From CAIXSC01 sp046349855 (GTDB lineage Bacteria > Planctomycetota > Planctomycetia > Pirellulales > Pirellulaceae): a DNA stretch of 64,000 nt. A model generated the notes under the pieces. That model had not been told where the DNA came from. It was given only the letters and a program-made list of their open reading frames with translations, and did no database searches. Shown here in pieces: positions 36,829 through 46,304 of the stretch. Position 1 is the first letter of the stretch; each line of letters starts with the position of its first letter. The stretch lies in the NCBI GenBank assembly GCA_046349855.1, contig JAXMBM010000037.1, forward strand, positions 5,809 through 69,808, in the 5' to 3' direction. The position numbers and the translations under genes are program-made.

Positions 36829-37723
36829 AACGCCGCGGGGAGCTGTTTGACTCGGTCGTCGCTTGGCGCAATCTGCTACGCGCGGCGCGCCGGGCGAGAC
36901 GCGGCAAACGGTACCAAACGCGAATCTCGGAGTTTGAATTCCGAATCGAGGATGAACTGCTACGCTTGCAGTCCGAATTGCAAACGGGAATGTACGTGCC
37001 CGGCTCCTACCGCTCGTTTTGGATTTACGAGCCGAAGCGGCGGCTGATCAGCGCCGCTCCGTATCGCGACCGAGTCGTACACCACGCGCTCTGCAACGTG
37101 ATTGAGCCGATCTTCGATCGGACGTTTATCGACGATAGCTTCGCCTGCCGGATCGGGAAGGGAAACCACGCCGCCGTCGAGCGCGCCTCGACCTTCGCCG
37201 GCCGATCCAGCTCTGTGTGTTCGAACGTTGGATCGCGAGCGATCCACGACAATTTTCGCATGGCAATGCCTCGCATTGCCATAATTCACTTGCCATAATC
37301 CACGCCAAGTCGCACCCAAATAGACACTTCACACTGCCTGAATCCGGAGAACCTAGCGCTGTCCAACTAGTCTTCGATGACAGCCAGACGCGACTGGCGG
37401 AATGTCGTGACGCCGTACGTGAGTTCATGGAGACACTTCGCTTACGTCTGCATGCGAAAAGACGGTGGTTTTCCCTACGTCCGCGGGCATCCCGTTCCTG
37501 GGATACCGCCTCTTCAAGTCGCATCATGCCTCATTAAAGGCAACATCATGCTTCCGACGACGAATGCGGTGTCTGCAACGAGCGTTCGCGGCCTGCCGCT
37601 ACTCACAACACGACTGGCGAGCGGATCGCCAGTTGGGCGCTGCATGCTTCCCACGCGGCCCCGGCGTCCTTCATCAACAAAATGGTGTACCAGTACTCGT
37701 TCACGCGGAACCGACGCGGGTAG
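36825..37723 (+). pseudogene. DGR reverse transcriptase, palm deleted and frameshifted
   Basis: The N-terminal 125 residues are typical of DGR reverse transcriptases (KRRGELFDSVVAW, RRLISAAPYRDRVVHHAL, FACRIGKGNHAAVER). At about 37200 homology stops. It returns at about 37370 in FDDSQTRLAECRDAVREF, then after a frameshift in an AAAA run (about 37454) as TVVFPTSAGIPFLGYRLF, and after a second shift near 37625 as ASFINKMVYQYSF, ending at 37723. Missing are about 125 residues including the catalytic YxDD motif, replaced by roughly 170 bp of repeat-derived DNA. As read, no active enzyme can be made. Confidence 0.8.
37228..37368. repeat. Repeat segment inserted in the reverse transcriptase
   Basis: It contains a 25-bp palindromic block (cgttggatcgcgagcgatcc) matching, in reverse orientation, the unit of the 39-bp array and the block at 49883. 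It also contains about 60 bp (from aagtcgcacccaaatagaca to gctgtccaac) that recur at 49979-50038 with few changes. The two pieces occur in the same order at both places, so this is one composite repeat element. Confidence 0.7.
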
Positions 37724-37797
37724 TTTCCCGCCTATTTTGCGTCGCCGCAAACTGCGCGGCGGCAGACCACGACATCAATACAGACAACATAACGCGC

Positions 37798-37812
37798 CCG
37801 GCTGCGCGCCGG
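37798..37812 (-). other. GC hairpin downstream of VR2
   Basis: CCGGC-TGCGC-GCCGG on the plus strand, 33 nt beyond the target 2 stop. The flank also shares tgtcctgtccgcg and acccttttg words with the VR1 flank. Confidence 0.55.
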
Positions 37813-37845
37813 TCGCGGACAGGACAAAAGGGTGTAGCTGCTCTT

Positions 37846-40634
37846 TCAGGAAGAGCCCCTGGCTACGCACACCACACGACACACGCGAAAACCAGTGAGG
37901 CCATCGGAGTACGAGGGATGAAAGTCGAGGCGGAGCGAGGAACGCACGTCGAGAGGTTCGAGGCTCCAGGACCCGCCACGCAGCACGCGGGCGGCGGACG
38001 GCGATGCTTTCGTGGTGTCGGTTCTTTCGTACCGCTCACGGTACGTGTCGTCCGTCCATTCCCAGACATTCCCGTTCATGTCGACCAGTCCACGCGCGTT
38101 GCGATGTCCTGTGGGACCGTCACGATCATGGCTTGCTGGCGGCGTGGTTGATCCCGTGGCATAGGGTTGATTCGCGGTGCAACGAGCTTGAAGGAAGCCG
38201 TCGCCCCACCAGTAATTCCAATCGCAAGGGCCCCCGTTCGCGCAGGGCTGGTGTTCGGTGCATTGGTCGCAGGCCTTGCAGGCGTATTCCCATTCGTCCT
38301 CGTGCGGCAACCGGCAGCATTCGCCGTCCCACGACGCCCAACGGCAGAAGGCCCAGGCGTCGTACCAACTCACGAAGATAGCCGGCGTGTTCGGATCGCC
38401 GCTGATCCGCTCGTACAGCGCCTGGTTGTCGCCCCGCAGACCGTGGTCGGGGTCGTAAAGCCGATACCAGGCGTTCAATGTCGGGTATTTGTTGAGCGCG
38501 AACGCGCCGACCCGACGATGGGTGACGACCGGCGTCTCGTCGGGGCGGTATTGCCAGCGTTCGAGCGAACGCAACGCCGCCGCGACATCCGCGCCGCTTT
38601 TAGATTCTCAACCAACTCACGGACCGCGGCGTCGTTCACGCCCTTGTCGGTTGTTCGGGAAGTACGAACTCTCCATCAGTTCGTCGACGGCGGCATCCGG
38701 GTTCGCACGGCCGTTATGGAACCAATTCGTCCAGTAGCGCCGCGCGCGTTCCGGCATCCCTTGTTTCCCGCGGGGCGTTCCCATGCGGAACCAGCCGGTC
38801 GGGAGCTCGACGAAGCTCTGAACGAACTCGCGAGCCGTTTGCTGGTCGCTCTGGGCGGATTGGCCGGAACCTCGACGACCCGCCAGGATCTCGGCGAACT
38901 CCCCCTGGAAGCCGCGCAACACTTCGGGAGCGAACAGCTCCATGCGGTCCCAGGCGCGGTAGATCATTTCGTTCGAACGCCGGACCGGCTCGTCGCCAGT
39001 TCTTGGGCGGTAGATACTCCGCACCACTCGTGCCCAACTTTCCTTCGACACCGACCGTTCCGGCATCTCGACGGCGAACTGCCACACCATGTAAAAGCCC
39101 TCCGTCCGCGGATCGTGCGGCAGGTAGATCCATGGCTCGAAGCACCGGGCGTCGTCGTCGTTTCCCCAGCGGACTGCATAGAGCGCCGTGAAGAACTCCT
39201 GCAGCGTGCGGTCGCGCCACAGGATCTGGTCCAGTCCATCCAGGTCGTGGGCGTCGGCGTCGAGAAACGTCTGCTGGAACGGATCGTTGAGCGCGACGAG
39301 CGCGTCGAGGTCGTGTTCGAACAGGCGCCGGTCGGTCTCGGTCGTGTGCATATTCAATCGGCGGCACACTCGGTCGCGGAACGCCTCGAACTCGGCGCCG
39401 CCCCGCACCTGCTCGAAGTTGCCCATTTCGCTGGAATCGGGCGCCGCGGGCATGCAGGTCATCTCGAACGCGATCGCGCCGAGCAGTTTTTGCGCGTGGA
39501 GCAGTTGCCGACGCTGCACTTTCGTGGGGGTCGGCTCGCCGGGCGCGAGTCCCAATCGCAGGGCGCGCTCGGAGCCGGACAGCCCCTTCTTGAGCATGTG
39601 CCACGTCGCGCGTTCGTACACCGTGGCCGCCGTGCCGAGGTCGCCGACCTCGTCCTCGGGCACTTGCAGGAGGTAATCGACCGCGCGGGGATTCGACAGC
39701 AGCTTGCGGCTCTCCGGGGGGAGTTTTAATGCGCGCGTTCCACGGCATGCTGTTGATCTCCACACCTGCTCGGCCTACCAACGAACTGCAGACGGTGCTC
39801 AGCGACGCCCAGCGCCGCGCTGGACGAACACCCACGACTATGGATCCGGCATTGGTTCCAATCGATGTTTCCCAGCAGCTCGGCCAACACGCGAATCGCA
39901 TGTCCGCTCCCCGCGACCTGATCCAGACCATCGAACAGCAGCGTCAGATCGCCGCGCCGCCGTTCGCGCTCGAGCCACCGCCGAACAACTTCATCCGGAA
40001 AGTGGTCGGCACCCAGGAAGCGCGCGGGATGTTCGCGAGCGTCGCGGGACGCCGACCCAGGCGCCGCCGACTGCCAGGCGGCCGCCATCTCGCGGACCTT
40101 GGGGAGCATCACCTCGCCCACGAAGTCGCGCCGCACATCGGGAAGTTCGTACAGATTGAACAGAAAGACGCTCGTCGGGCGCGGGGCGGGACCCGGCTGG
40201 CGTTCGACCGGTTCGCCGCCGCCGAGCATCCAGGCCAACCAGCGGAGATTGAACGATTTCCCGGTTCCGCCATCGCCGGTGAGCATCACGCGATGCAGCG
40301 CGTATGGGGACTCGGCGAGCTTCACGCCGAGGCCCGGCCGACGTTGCAGGGGTTGGCCTTGGGGATCGACGAACGGAAACACGGGCGCGGTCGCGTGCCC
40401 CGCGACGAGCGAGTGTCGATCGATCTCGCACCAGACGTCGGCCGCGTCGAACTCGACGACCGAACCCGCGCCCGGTCCAGCGCCCGGTCCAGCGCCGAGC
40501 GGATTCGGCATGCGTCCCGGCTCGCCACGCACGCCTTGCCGAGTCAGATGGCGACGCGGCTGATCGCGGTCGAGCAGCAAGCGGCAGGACTGCGATTCGA
40601 GGAACTTCTTGGGAGCGGGTGGGAGTTTGGTCAT
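37846..40634 (-). pseudogene. NACHT-FGE DGR target 2, frameshifted
   Basis: Three collinear reading frames together make one protein like target 1. The first, 40634 to about 39843, carries a Gly/Ala/Pro linker, Walker A GDGGTGKS and Walker B LTLLFDGLDQ. A short frame encodes IVVGVRPA to ARIK. The third, about 39735 to 38640, runs from LPPESRKLL through LWRDRTLQEFFTALYA to FRMGTPRGK. After two more shifts near 38640 and 38600, the FGE part runs 38574-37846 (NKYPTLNAWYRL, GLVDMNGNVWEW, RVLRGGSW). Shifts lie at or near C6 and A4 runs, so sequencing error is possible; otherwise it is a pseudogene. It is convergent with the DGR genes. The start is ATG 40634. Confidence 0.75.
37860..37995 (-). repeat. 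DGR variable repeat VR2
   Basis: Aligned to the TR without gaps, it shows 15 substitutions at template adenines in the variable core. A further A to G is possible at the first base, and there is one G to A near the 3' end. It encodes WSLEPLDVRSSLRL and DFHPSYSDGLTGF. It is on the opposite strand to the TR, about 1.6 kb away. Confidence 0.92.
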
Positions 40635-40828
40635 GTCGGTAGATGTTCCGGGTTCGGGCCGCCACCCTAGCCATCGCGTTCAAAAACTCCGGCTCCCCCC
40701 CAACTCCGTTGGAGAGTGGGCGAGGTCGGAATTGATCCTACAAGGGAGCACGATCCGCGCGAGTCGTTGCTCAACATGGCGACAGTGAGTCCGGAATGTT
40801 AAACACCCAAAAATCGCGGCTGTTCTTA

Positions 40829-42202
40829 TCAGCCCGCCCTCTGCCCCCCGCCGTCCGCTCCTTGCTCCCCGCCTACGGGATTTCCGTCGTCGTCGACCGG
40901 TTGGAACTGGCTGCGGAAGTAGACGCTGCAGGCCTCGCGGAAGCGGCGCGTGTAGCGGCTCATCGACACCAATTGGTCGAACACCTCTCCCATCGTCTTG
41001 AGCGGGATGATCGCGATTCTCTCGAGCAACTCCTTGGGAATCCGCTGGAGTTCCTCGGGGTCATGTCCGTTGGCGACGATAATCGTGTCGATCCCCGCGT
41101 CGTCGGCGGCTTGCGTCTTCTCCGGCAAGCCATGCACGCCTTCGAGCGGGATGTCGCGCAGCTTGCCGGACACGGGCAGGCGGCCGAGTTTCGCGGTGAC
41201 GGTGGAGCGGATATCGAGCGAATCGACCCCCATGCGTTTGTCTTCGTCGTCCCCCGGAATCCCGCCCGACGCCGCCCACAGCGTGCACAGGAACGCCGCC
41301 TCGCACGAGCGATTGTGGAAACGGGGAAAAGCAAGCGAGTCGCGCTTGGCTCGCGGATGTCGAACAATCCGCCAGGAGTAACGATGACTGTCCGTCGAAG
41401 CGAGCTTCGAGATATCCCACACGCGCTGAATCGAATTGAGGAACCCGTCGTCCTCGCCGACCGACAAGGTCGTGAGTCCCATCGCGCCCAATTCGGGATA
41501 GAGGATCGGGCCCTCGCTCTTCCGAGAGATGGACAACAAACCGACGCGACCAACCTGTATCATTCCCTTGGCCTGGGAAAACTCGTCCCGCACAAATAGG
41601 ACCGGCAGCTCCGCTTGATAGGCTTCGTCCTTGTCGAGCGTCGGCGGTTGCTGCGCCACCAGTTCGTCATAGAGCGCCCACCACTCCGCGCGATCCAATC
41701 CCGATTGATCCAGCCATTCCCGCCGGAGGTCCGGCCGGATTTGCTGGTCCACCCTATTTCGAGGCGACAGGCTGGCCATCGGCCTCGCGTCTCCATCGCT
41801 CACGGGGTTCGTCAGAACATCGACGAACATACGCATCAATTGCCAGGTTCGCGTCGCTTGAAGGGTTGCGATGGACGCGTCATCTCCCTCGAGAGGCTTG
41901 AGCCAACCGGACAACGCGCTCGCCGGTTCGACGCCCGCCAACAGCGCGCCGAGTTGCTTGAGGATCCTGGTTTGGTGATCCGTCCGTGTTGCTACGTCAT
42001 CAGGGCTTACGACTTGCCGAGCTGCCCGCGATCCGAGTTCACGCAGAGTCCGAAACGCCAGTGCGAGCGACGAATCGGAGCCTAGGGCGTACCGCGCTCC
42101 GTTTGGAGTCCATTCCCTTCGATCCTCGGCACTCTTTAGTCCCGCGACGATCTCGTCGACAGTACATGGATCCGCGACGGGTTCCTGGGGTATCGAGGTC
42201 AT
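40829..42202 (-). CDS. Protein with Lon-like (S16) C-terminal domain
   Basis: A 457-residue protein. Residues 330-410 read like the end of a Lon protease domain: STVTAKLGRLPVSGKL, GLPEKTQAADDAGIDTIIVA and then ERIAIIPLKTMGEVFDQLV, matching Lon's GRVLPIGG-KEK-AAxRAGI-x-VILP and VxxxxEVL blocks. Ser299 (HNRSCEA) and Lys362 are candidates for the Ser-Lys dyad, but the spacing (63) is longer than in Lon (about 43) and GPSAG is not conserved. There is no AAA+ module. The start at 42202 overlaps the preceding stop by 4 nt. It is the last gene of a minus-strand operon with two unknown proteins. Confidence 0.5.
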   Translation of the reverse strand: MTSIPQEPVADPCTVDEIVAGLKSAEDRREWTPNGARYALGSDSSLALAFRTLRELGSRAARQVVSPDDVATRTDHQTRILKQLGALLAGVEPASALSGWLKPLEGDDASIATLQATRTWQLMRMFVDVLTNPVSDGDARPMASLSPRNRVDQQIRPDLRREWLDQSGLDRAEWWALYDELVAQQPPTLDKDEAYQAELPVLFVRDEFSQAKGMIQVGRVGLLSISRKSEGPILYPELGAMGLTTLSVGEDDGFLNSIQRVWDISKLASTDSHRYSWRIVRHPRAKRDSLAFPRFHNRSCEAAFLCTLWAASGGIPGDDEDKRMGVDSLDIRSTVTAKLGRLPVSGKLRDIPLEGVHGLPEKTQAADDAGIDTIIVANGHDPEELQRIPKELLERIAIIPLKTMGEVFDQLVSMSRYTRRFREACSVYFRSQFQPVDDDGNPVGGEQGADGGGQRAG

Positions 42203-42981
42203 GATTGGACACCACCGCTTTCCGGAAAGAGTCTCAGAAATCTCTCGAGCAACTCGGCCGCCTTGGGATCGGGACAATGATCGCGCAACGCTGCAACCGC
42301 CGCCCGATCGAACAGGCCGGCCGTCTCGTTCGTGGCCGCCACGATGCGCGCCTGCAGGGTCGTCGACCGATGCGGGATGTCCAGATGGGCGAGCGGCACG
42401 CGCACACTCCAGTACCCGGCGGCTTCAAAAGCCACCAAGGCACGCACCGCGACCAACCGGTTGTCGTCTTTCGCGTCGAACATGTAGATCAGCAGCAGGC
42501 CGTAGGGGAGCAGACTTTCCGGGCAACGCAATCGCAGTTCGCCACCGTCGATCTGAACGGCGTAATCGCCGTCAAGATGTTTGTCGCGTGGACTGTTGGT
42601 GAGCGCCTTGCCCGAGGGATCGACCGCCGGGACGGTGGCGCAAAGATCCACTACGCCCGCAAACGTCGGCAGGGCGTTGAGCGCGTCGGCGACTCCCGCC
42701 GCAGTCCGATAGAAGTCCTGCGCGCAGCGGATCGCGGCCGCCACGAGCGACGACAAAGAAGCTGGCGACGCGCGGCGGCGATGATTGCGCAGCATCGCCT
42801 TCACGAGCACGGAAAGTTCCTCGTTTTCTTCCGTGATCTCGCGCAAGGCGCTCGCGAAACTTGTTACGACTGGGGCAAGCGGTGATTCTCCGTCGCGAGG
42901 ATTGGCTTCCATCGCGGCGTCTATTTCGTCGGGATCCGCTTCCAGAAAACTCATAAGTTGATTCTTGAATTCCGGGGTCAT
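42199..42981 (-). CDS. Hypothetical protein of the Lon-like operon
   Basis: A 260-residue soluble protein, unrecognised. Residues 1-60 are acidic and helical, with a middle helical segment (SLSSLVAAAIRCAQDFYRTA). The C-terminal half is beta-rich (GDYAVQIDGGELRLRCP, GYWSVRVPLAHLDI). I choose ATG 42981 rather than 42990 because the GGAGA ribosome site is correctly spaced only for the inner ATG. It overlaps the next gene by 4 nt. Confidence 0.6.
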   Translation of the reverse strand: MTPEFKNQLMSFLEADPDEIDAAMEANPRDGESPLAPVVTSFASALREITEENEELSVLVKAMLRNHRRRASPASLSSLVAAAIRCAQDFYRTAAGVADALNALPTFAGVVDLCATVPAVDPSGKALTNSPRDKHLDGDYAVQIDGGELRLRCPESLLPYGLLLIYMFDAKDDNRLVAVRALVAFEAAGYWSVRVPLAHLDIPHRSTTLQARIVAATNETAGLFDRAAVAALRDHCPDPKAAELLERFLRLFPESGGVQS

Positions 42982-43048
42982 GGGTATCATTCTCCGTGAA
43001 CGAGCTGGCGAAGCGTAGGCGAGAGTCGTGACATTGGGTGGTTGCGAG

Positions 43049-44329
43049 TCATAAATCGTCGTCGGATAGAAATCGTCTGGCCTTGTCTTTGATCTCGATG
43101 AGCTTCTTCCGCACCCTATCGTTATCGAACTCGCGAAGCTGAGCGGCGTCTTCGCGTAGTTCTTTCGCCACGTCCGCCAGTTCTGCTGCGTCGTTCGCTT
43201 CATCTGTCGACGCGCCGGCAATCAGCGACAATTCGTCGTGACCCGCTTCAATTACCGAGGCGAGTTCGTCGTAGCCATCCGCCACGTTTCGCAATTCAGC
43301 AACGATATGCTTCGACTTCATTCCGTTGGCGTGACAGACCAACATCACCCACTCCAAGTCGGTGAGCTCCAACCGCAGATCGCGAAGCCGCTTGCGCAAC
43401 TCCTGCTGGTCAGCCGAACCGTCCGTAAAATCGCGCCAGCGTTCCTCCGAGACCGACTCACGTTGAACGCGTTGCACCACCGACGACGCGATTGGGGGCG
43501 AGTCATGGGACGCTGCGGACTTCGGTGACTTACCGGAGTGATCGGCAAGTTCGCGCAACTTCTTCGCAAAGCGACGCGACAATCCCTTGAGTACTTTGCG
43601 GCTGATCGCTCCGCCACGCAAGTCCTTGCTGCGCTGGAAACGGCGTTCCGCATTACAAATCCCAGCCAGGAAGACCTCTTCGCGAATGAGCGCGACCAGG
43701 TCTTTGCGAAACGTCGGTTCCCTCGAATGGCGCTTCGCGTTCGCATAGAAAACTTTGACGAGCACCTCGTCCAACTCGACGAATCGCCGCCAATCGCACC
43801 AGCTCTTAGGGACAACGGGCCACGTTTCGTTGGTAGATTGTGAGCTCAGAAACCGCCGCGCCTCGCGCACGACGCCGTCGGCCCAATTCACAGGAGCATC
43901 CAAACCATTCCTTGCCAGATAGGGAAGGGCGTCGACGAGTTTGGCCTGGGGATCTGACAAAACCCTGCCGAACCCCAGCCAGCGCGGATCCTTCACGCGG
44001 ATCGGAAACTTCTTGCCGAATTCGCCAAGAATCGGCACACGGTGGCTGGAACTCCGAACACCGTTGGGTTTCATGACGAGGTTCGGCATCTCGTCGGCGA
44101 GTATCTCGGGCGTCGCGCACGCCCGCATCACCAGCAGATGCGTCATCCGGCTGGGCTTGCCCAGCACGTCGAGCAGCAACCGCACCTCGTCCTTCCGCTG
44201 ATGCGACTCTGGTCCATCCGACAGATCGAATCGTGTCGTCAGTTCGACGCGATCAAAATGCATCTCCGCGAAAAGAGCTACGTTGTTCGGGTCAGGGCAG
44301 TCATCATCGTCGCCATAGTACTGAGCCAT
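43049..44329 (-). CDS. Hypothetical protein with possible HTH
   Basis: A 426-residue protein starting MAQYYGDDDD. The N-terminal 130 residues are mixed alpha/beta. From about 190 onward it is basic and helical. A segment starting LTDLEWVMLVCHANGMKSK and running on to HIVAEL resembles a sigma-like helix-turn-helix, and the last 80 residues are a charged coiled coil. The function is unknown. It begins the three-gene set ending in the Lon-like protein (67-nt gap to the next start). Confidence 0.55.
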   Translation of the reverse strand: MAQYYGDDDDCPDPNNVALFAEMHFDRVELTTRFDLSDGPESHQRKDEVRLLLDVLGKPSRMTHLLVMRACATPEILADEMPNLVMKPNGVRSSSHRVPILGEFGKKFPIRVKDPRWLGFGRVLSDPQAKLVDALPYLARNGLDAPVNWADGVVREARRFLSSQSTNETWPVVPKSWCDWRRFVELDEVLVKVFYANAKRHSREPTFRKDLVALIREEVFLAGICNAERRFQRSKDLRGGAISRKVLKGLSRRFAKKLRELADHSGKSPKSAASHDSPPIASSVVQRVQRESVSEERWRDFTDGSADQQELRKRLRDLRLELTDLEWVMLVCHANGMKSKHIVAELRNVADGYDELASVIEAGHDELSLIAGASTDEANDAAELADVAKELREDAAQLREFDNDRVRKKLIEIKDKARRFLSDDDL

Positions 44330-44341
44330 GTGCCTTCGTCT

Positions 44342-44473
44342 CCTAACAGCACCTACCAAAACCGCGAACGACGGCGAGCGGTGGGCGTCAGCCCACTGTT
44401 TCGCCAAGGCCCCACTTCCAAAAACAGTGGGCTGACGCCCACCGCTCGCCCCACCGCTCGCCGATTTGTTAGG
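44342..44473. repeat. Complete palindromic MITE-like element
   Basis: Arms at 44373-44401 and 44422-44450 are perfect 29-nt inverted repeats around a 20-nt loop. The outer ends are cctaaca (44342-44348) and tgttagg (44467-44473), which are inverted relative to each other like terminal repeats. It lies upstream of the 44329 gene. Confidence 0.75.
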
Positions 44474-44565
44474 CGCTCCAAATCATTGAGAAATGAAATC
44501 TCCCACTACCCGACTTAAAGCAAGCGGCGCAGGGAAAGCTGGCAAACTTTTCCGCGAGATTCTCG

Positions 44566-45879
44566 TCACCGCGACTCAAGATGCTTCCTGTCAACACCTT
44601 GCGCATGACAAATTGCGCACCCCACGGCCCCCTCTACCGGTCCATCATCGACCCGCAACCCCTCTCCTTGGCGGTATTCTAGCCGCGTCCAGTGGCTGTG
44701 CGTGAGATGGCCGGTGAGGGTGTCGAGCAGTTTCTGGACGCCCACCGACGCGGCGATCGCGTTGATGGTGACCAGCGAGCCGGCGCGCTCGGTCCGCCAA
44801 TCGCGCGCGGCCCGTAGCGGCGTGACGCCGGGCGGCAATCGCAAGTCGAGCTCGACGTTTTCCAGATCGGCGATCCCGCCCACGCACCGTGCACAGGCCT
44901 CGTGCGGGAAGAATAGCCGCACGTCGGCCGCAATCCGCAGGTCGTTGCCGGCGGCGCCCGAACTCCCCGGCGCTTCGTCGCGGAGGACGCGTTGCACTCC
45001 GGTGCCGATATCCAGGTGGATCTTGTTCCAGGCGTTGGCCAACTTGGCCGCCAGCAATACGGGCACTCCCTGATCGACGCACGTGACGAGCATCTGGGTG
45101 TCGCGGGCCCGCTCGAGCACGCGCCGATCCGTCGCCGTCCACGGCAGGCCCGTGACCGCCAGGTCGTCGCGGAAACGGATCAGCTGTTCGGCGAGCGACT
45201 CGACCTTGGGACGGCCGAGGTGCGCCAGATCGCCGCCGACCGTCGCGTCCAGGTTGTGAGGTTCGAGTCGATCCGGGTCAACCAGCGTGAGTTTTCCAAT
45301 CCCGACCGCCGCGAGCTCGCGGGCCACGATGGATCCGGTTCGCGAAGCGCCGATGATCATGACATGCCAGTCCGCAAGCGATTGAAGGACGGCGTCGCCG
45401 AGCGCTCCCCGCAGCCGACTCCATCGCTCGGAATCACGGGACGAGGCTTCCGTGGACTCGCCTGAGCGGCGCGTTACCAGGTAGTCGCCGCCGACGAGTC
45501 GGAATCCGGCCAGAGGCCGCTCGTCATCGCCGCGGATCACCCATCCCTGCCAACCGCTCCGATCGTCGTTCAGTCCGACCACCAGCGCGATGAGCGTCTG
45601 GGCCGGCAGCGGTCGCAGCTGCTCTCGCCAGAAGCTCGCCGAGCGGCTTTGGCGATCGGCCGGCACCGAGACGACGACCCAGTCGGTGATCAGCGGCAGC
45701 CGGTCGCCTGTCGGTAGCGCGTCGGTGACGCCCAATTGCTCGACGATCCACTCGCAGCCCCGCGCGCTCGCCGAGCGCGCGAGCGATCCCGTGGCGAATC
45801 GCTCGGAGTGCGTGAGCAGTTGCCGCAGCGAGTGGTCGAAGTCGGTACGAGCGATGATGAGTTCGTCGGCGTGGGGCAT
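44566..45879 (-). CDS. E1-like/ThiF-fold adenylyltransferase
   Basis: A 437-residue protein. The N-terminal 200 residues are unrecognised. The ThiF/UBA domain runs from about residue 205: HVMIIGASRTGSIVARELAAVG (nucleotide loop, GAS instead of GxG), LVDPDRLEPHNLDA, and HLGRPKVESLA with the conserved Lys. Cys pairs (CARCVGG and a late GCAIC) may bind zinc. It would activate a ubiquitin-like or ThiS-like C-terminus, but no cognate modifier is adjacent. No Shine-Dalgarno lies before ATG 45879. A longer in-frame start at 46062 reads through a heptamer repeat. Confidence 0.7.
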   Translation of the reverse strand: MPHADELIIARTDFDHSLRQLLTHSERFATGSLARSASARGCEWIVEQLGVTDALPTGDRLPLITDWVVVSVPADRQSRSASFWREQLRPLPAQTLIALVVGLNDDRSGWQGWVIRGDDERPLAGFRLVGGDYLVTRRSGESTEASSRDSERWSRLRGALGDAVLQSLADWHVMIIGASRTGSIVARELAAVGIGKLTLVDPDRLEPHNLDATVGGDLAHLGRPKVESLAEQLIRFRDDLAVTGLPWTATDRRVLERARDTQMLVTCVDQGVPVLLAAKLANAWNKIHLDIGTGVQRVLRDEAPGSSGAAGNDLRIAADVRLFFPHEACARCVGGIADLENVELDLRLPPGVTPLRAARDWRTERAGSLVTINAIAASVGVQKLLDTLTGHLTHSHWTRLEYRQGEGLRVDDGPVEGAVGCAICHAQGVDRKHLESR

Positions 45880-45880
45880 G

Positions 45881-46014
45881 GAGACTGGAGACTGGAGGCT
45901 GGAGACTGGAGGCTGGAGGCTGGAGGCTGGAGGCTGGAGACTGGAGACTGGAGACTGGAGACTGGAGACTGGAGACTGGAGACTGGAGACTGGAGACTGG
46001 AGACTGGAGACGCA
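45881..46014. repeat. Heptanucleotide tandem repeat (ggagact/ggaggct), about 19 copies
   Basis: The repeat abuts the E1-like start codon at 45879. The 7-bp unit is not a multiple of three, so copy-number change shifts the frame of any start upstream of it. The sequence gcttgttaggc, resembling the MITE end word, lies at its other edge. Confidence 0.9.
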
Positions 46015-46074
46015 GTTGCTTGTTAGGCAATCCCCCGCGCGGAGTGTGATGGATACGGGCACGACCGGCCGTAT

Positions 46075-46260
46075 TCAGTCCAGTGTCTGGAGCTCGCGGA
46101 GCCGCGCGAGTTCCTGGGCGCGAGTCCGTTCGAGCCGTTCGCGCTCGGCGGCTTCCAACGATTGGAGTCGGCTGCTCAAGCGTTCATCGCGGCTGATGAG
46201 CTCGTCGCGCGGGATGTCAGTGGTCGTGTTTTCGGAAGTACGAGGAATCGACATAGGCAT
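46075..46260 (-). CDS. Small charged helical protein
   Basis: A 61-residue peptide, MPMSIPRTSEN to LRELQTLD. Residues 20-60 form one strongly charged amphipathic helix (SRLQSLEAAERERLERTRAQ). GGAG lies 9 nt before ATG 46260. The open frame extends into the 39-bp array upstream, but that part is repeat translation. It precedes the E1-like gene. The function is unknown, and it does not end in a Gly-Gly or Gly-Glu tail. Confidence 0.5.
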   Translation of the reverse strand: MPMSIPRTSENTTTDIPRDELISRDERLSSRLQSLEAAERERLERTRAQELARLRELQTLD

Positions 46261-46304
46261 GATGAGGTGCTCCAAGTAGGACAATGCCAGGTTGTCTAAG
46301 TCGT

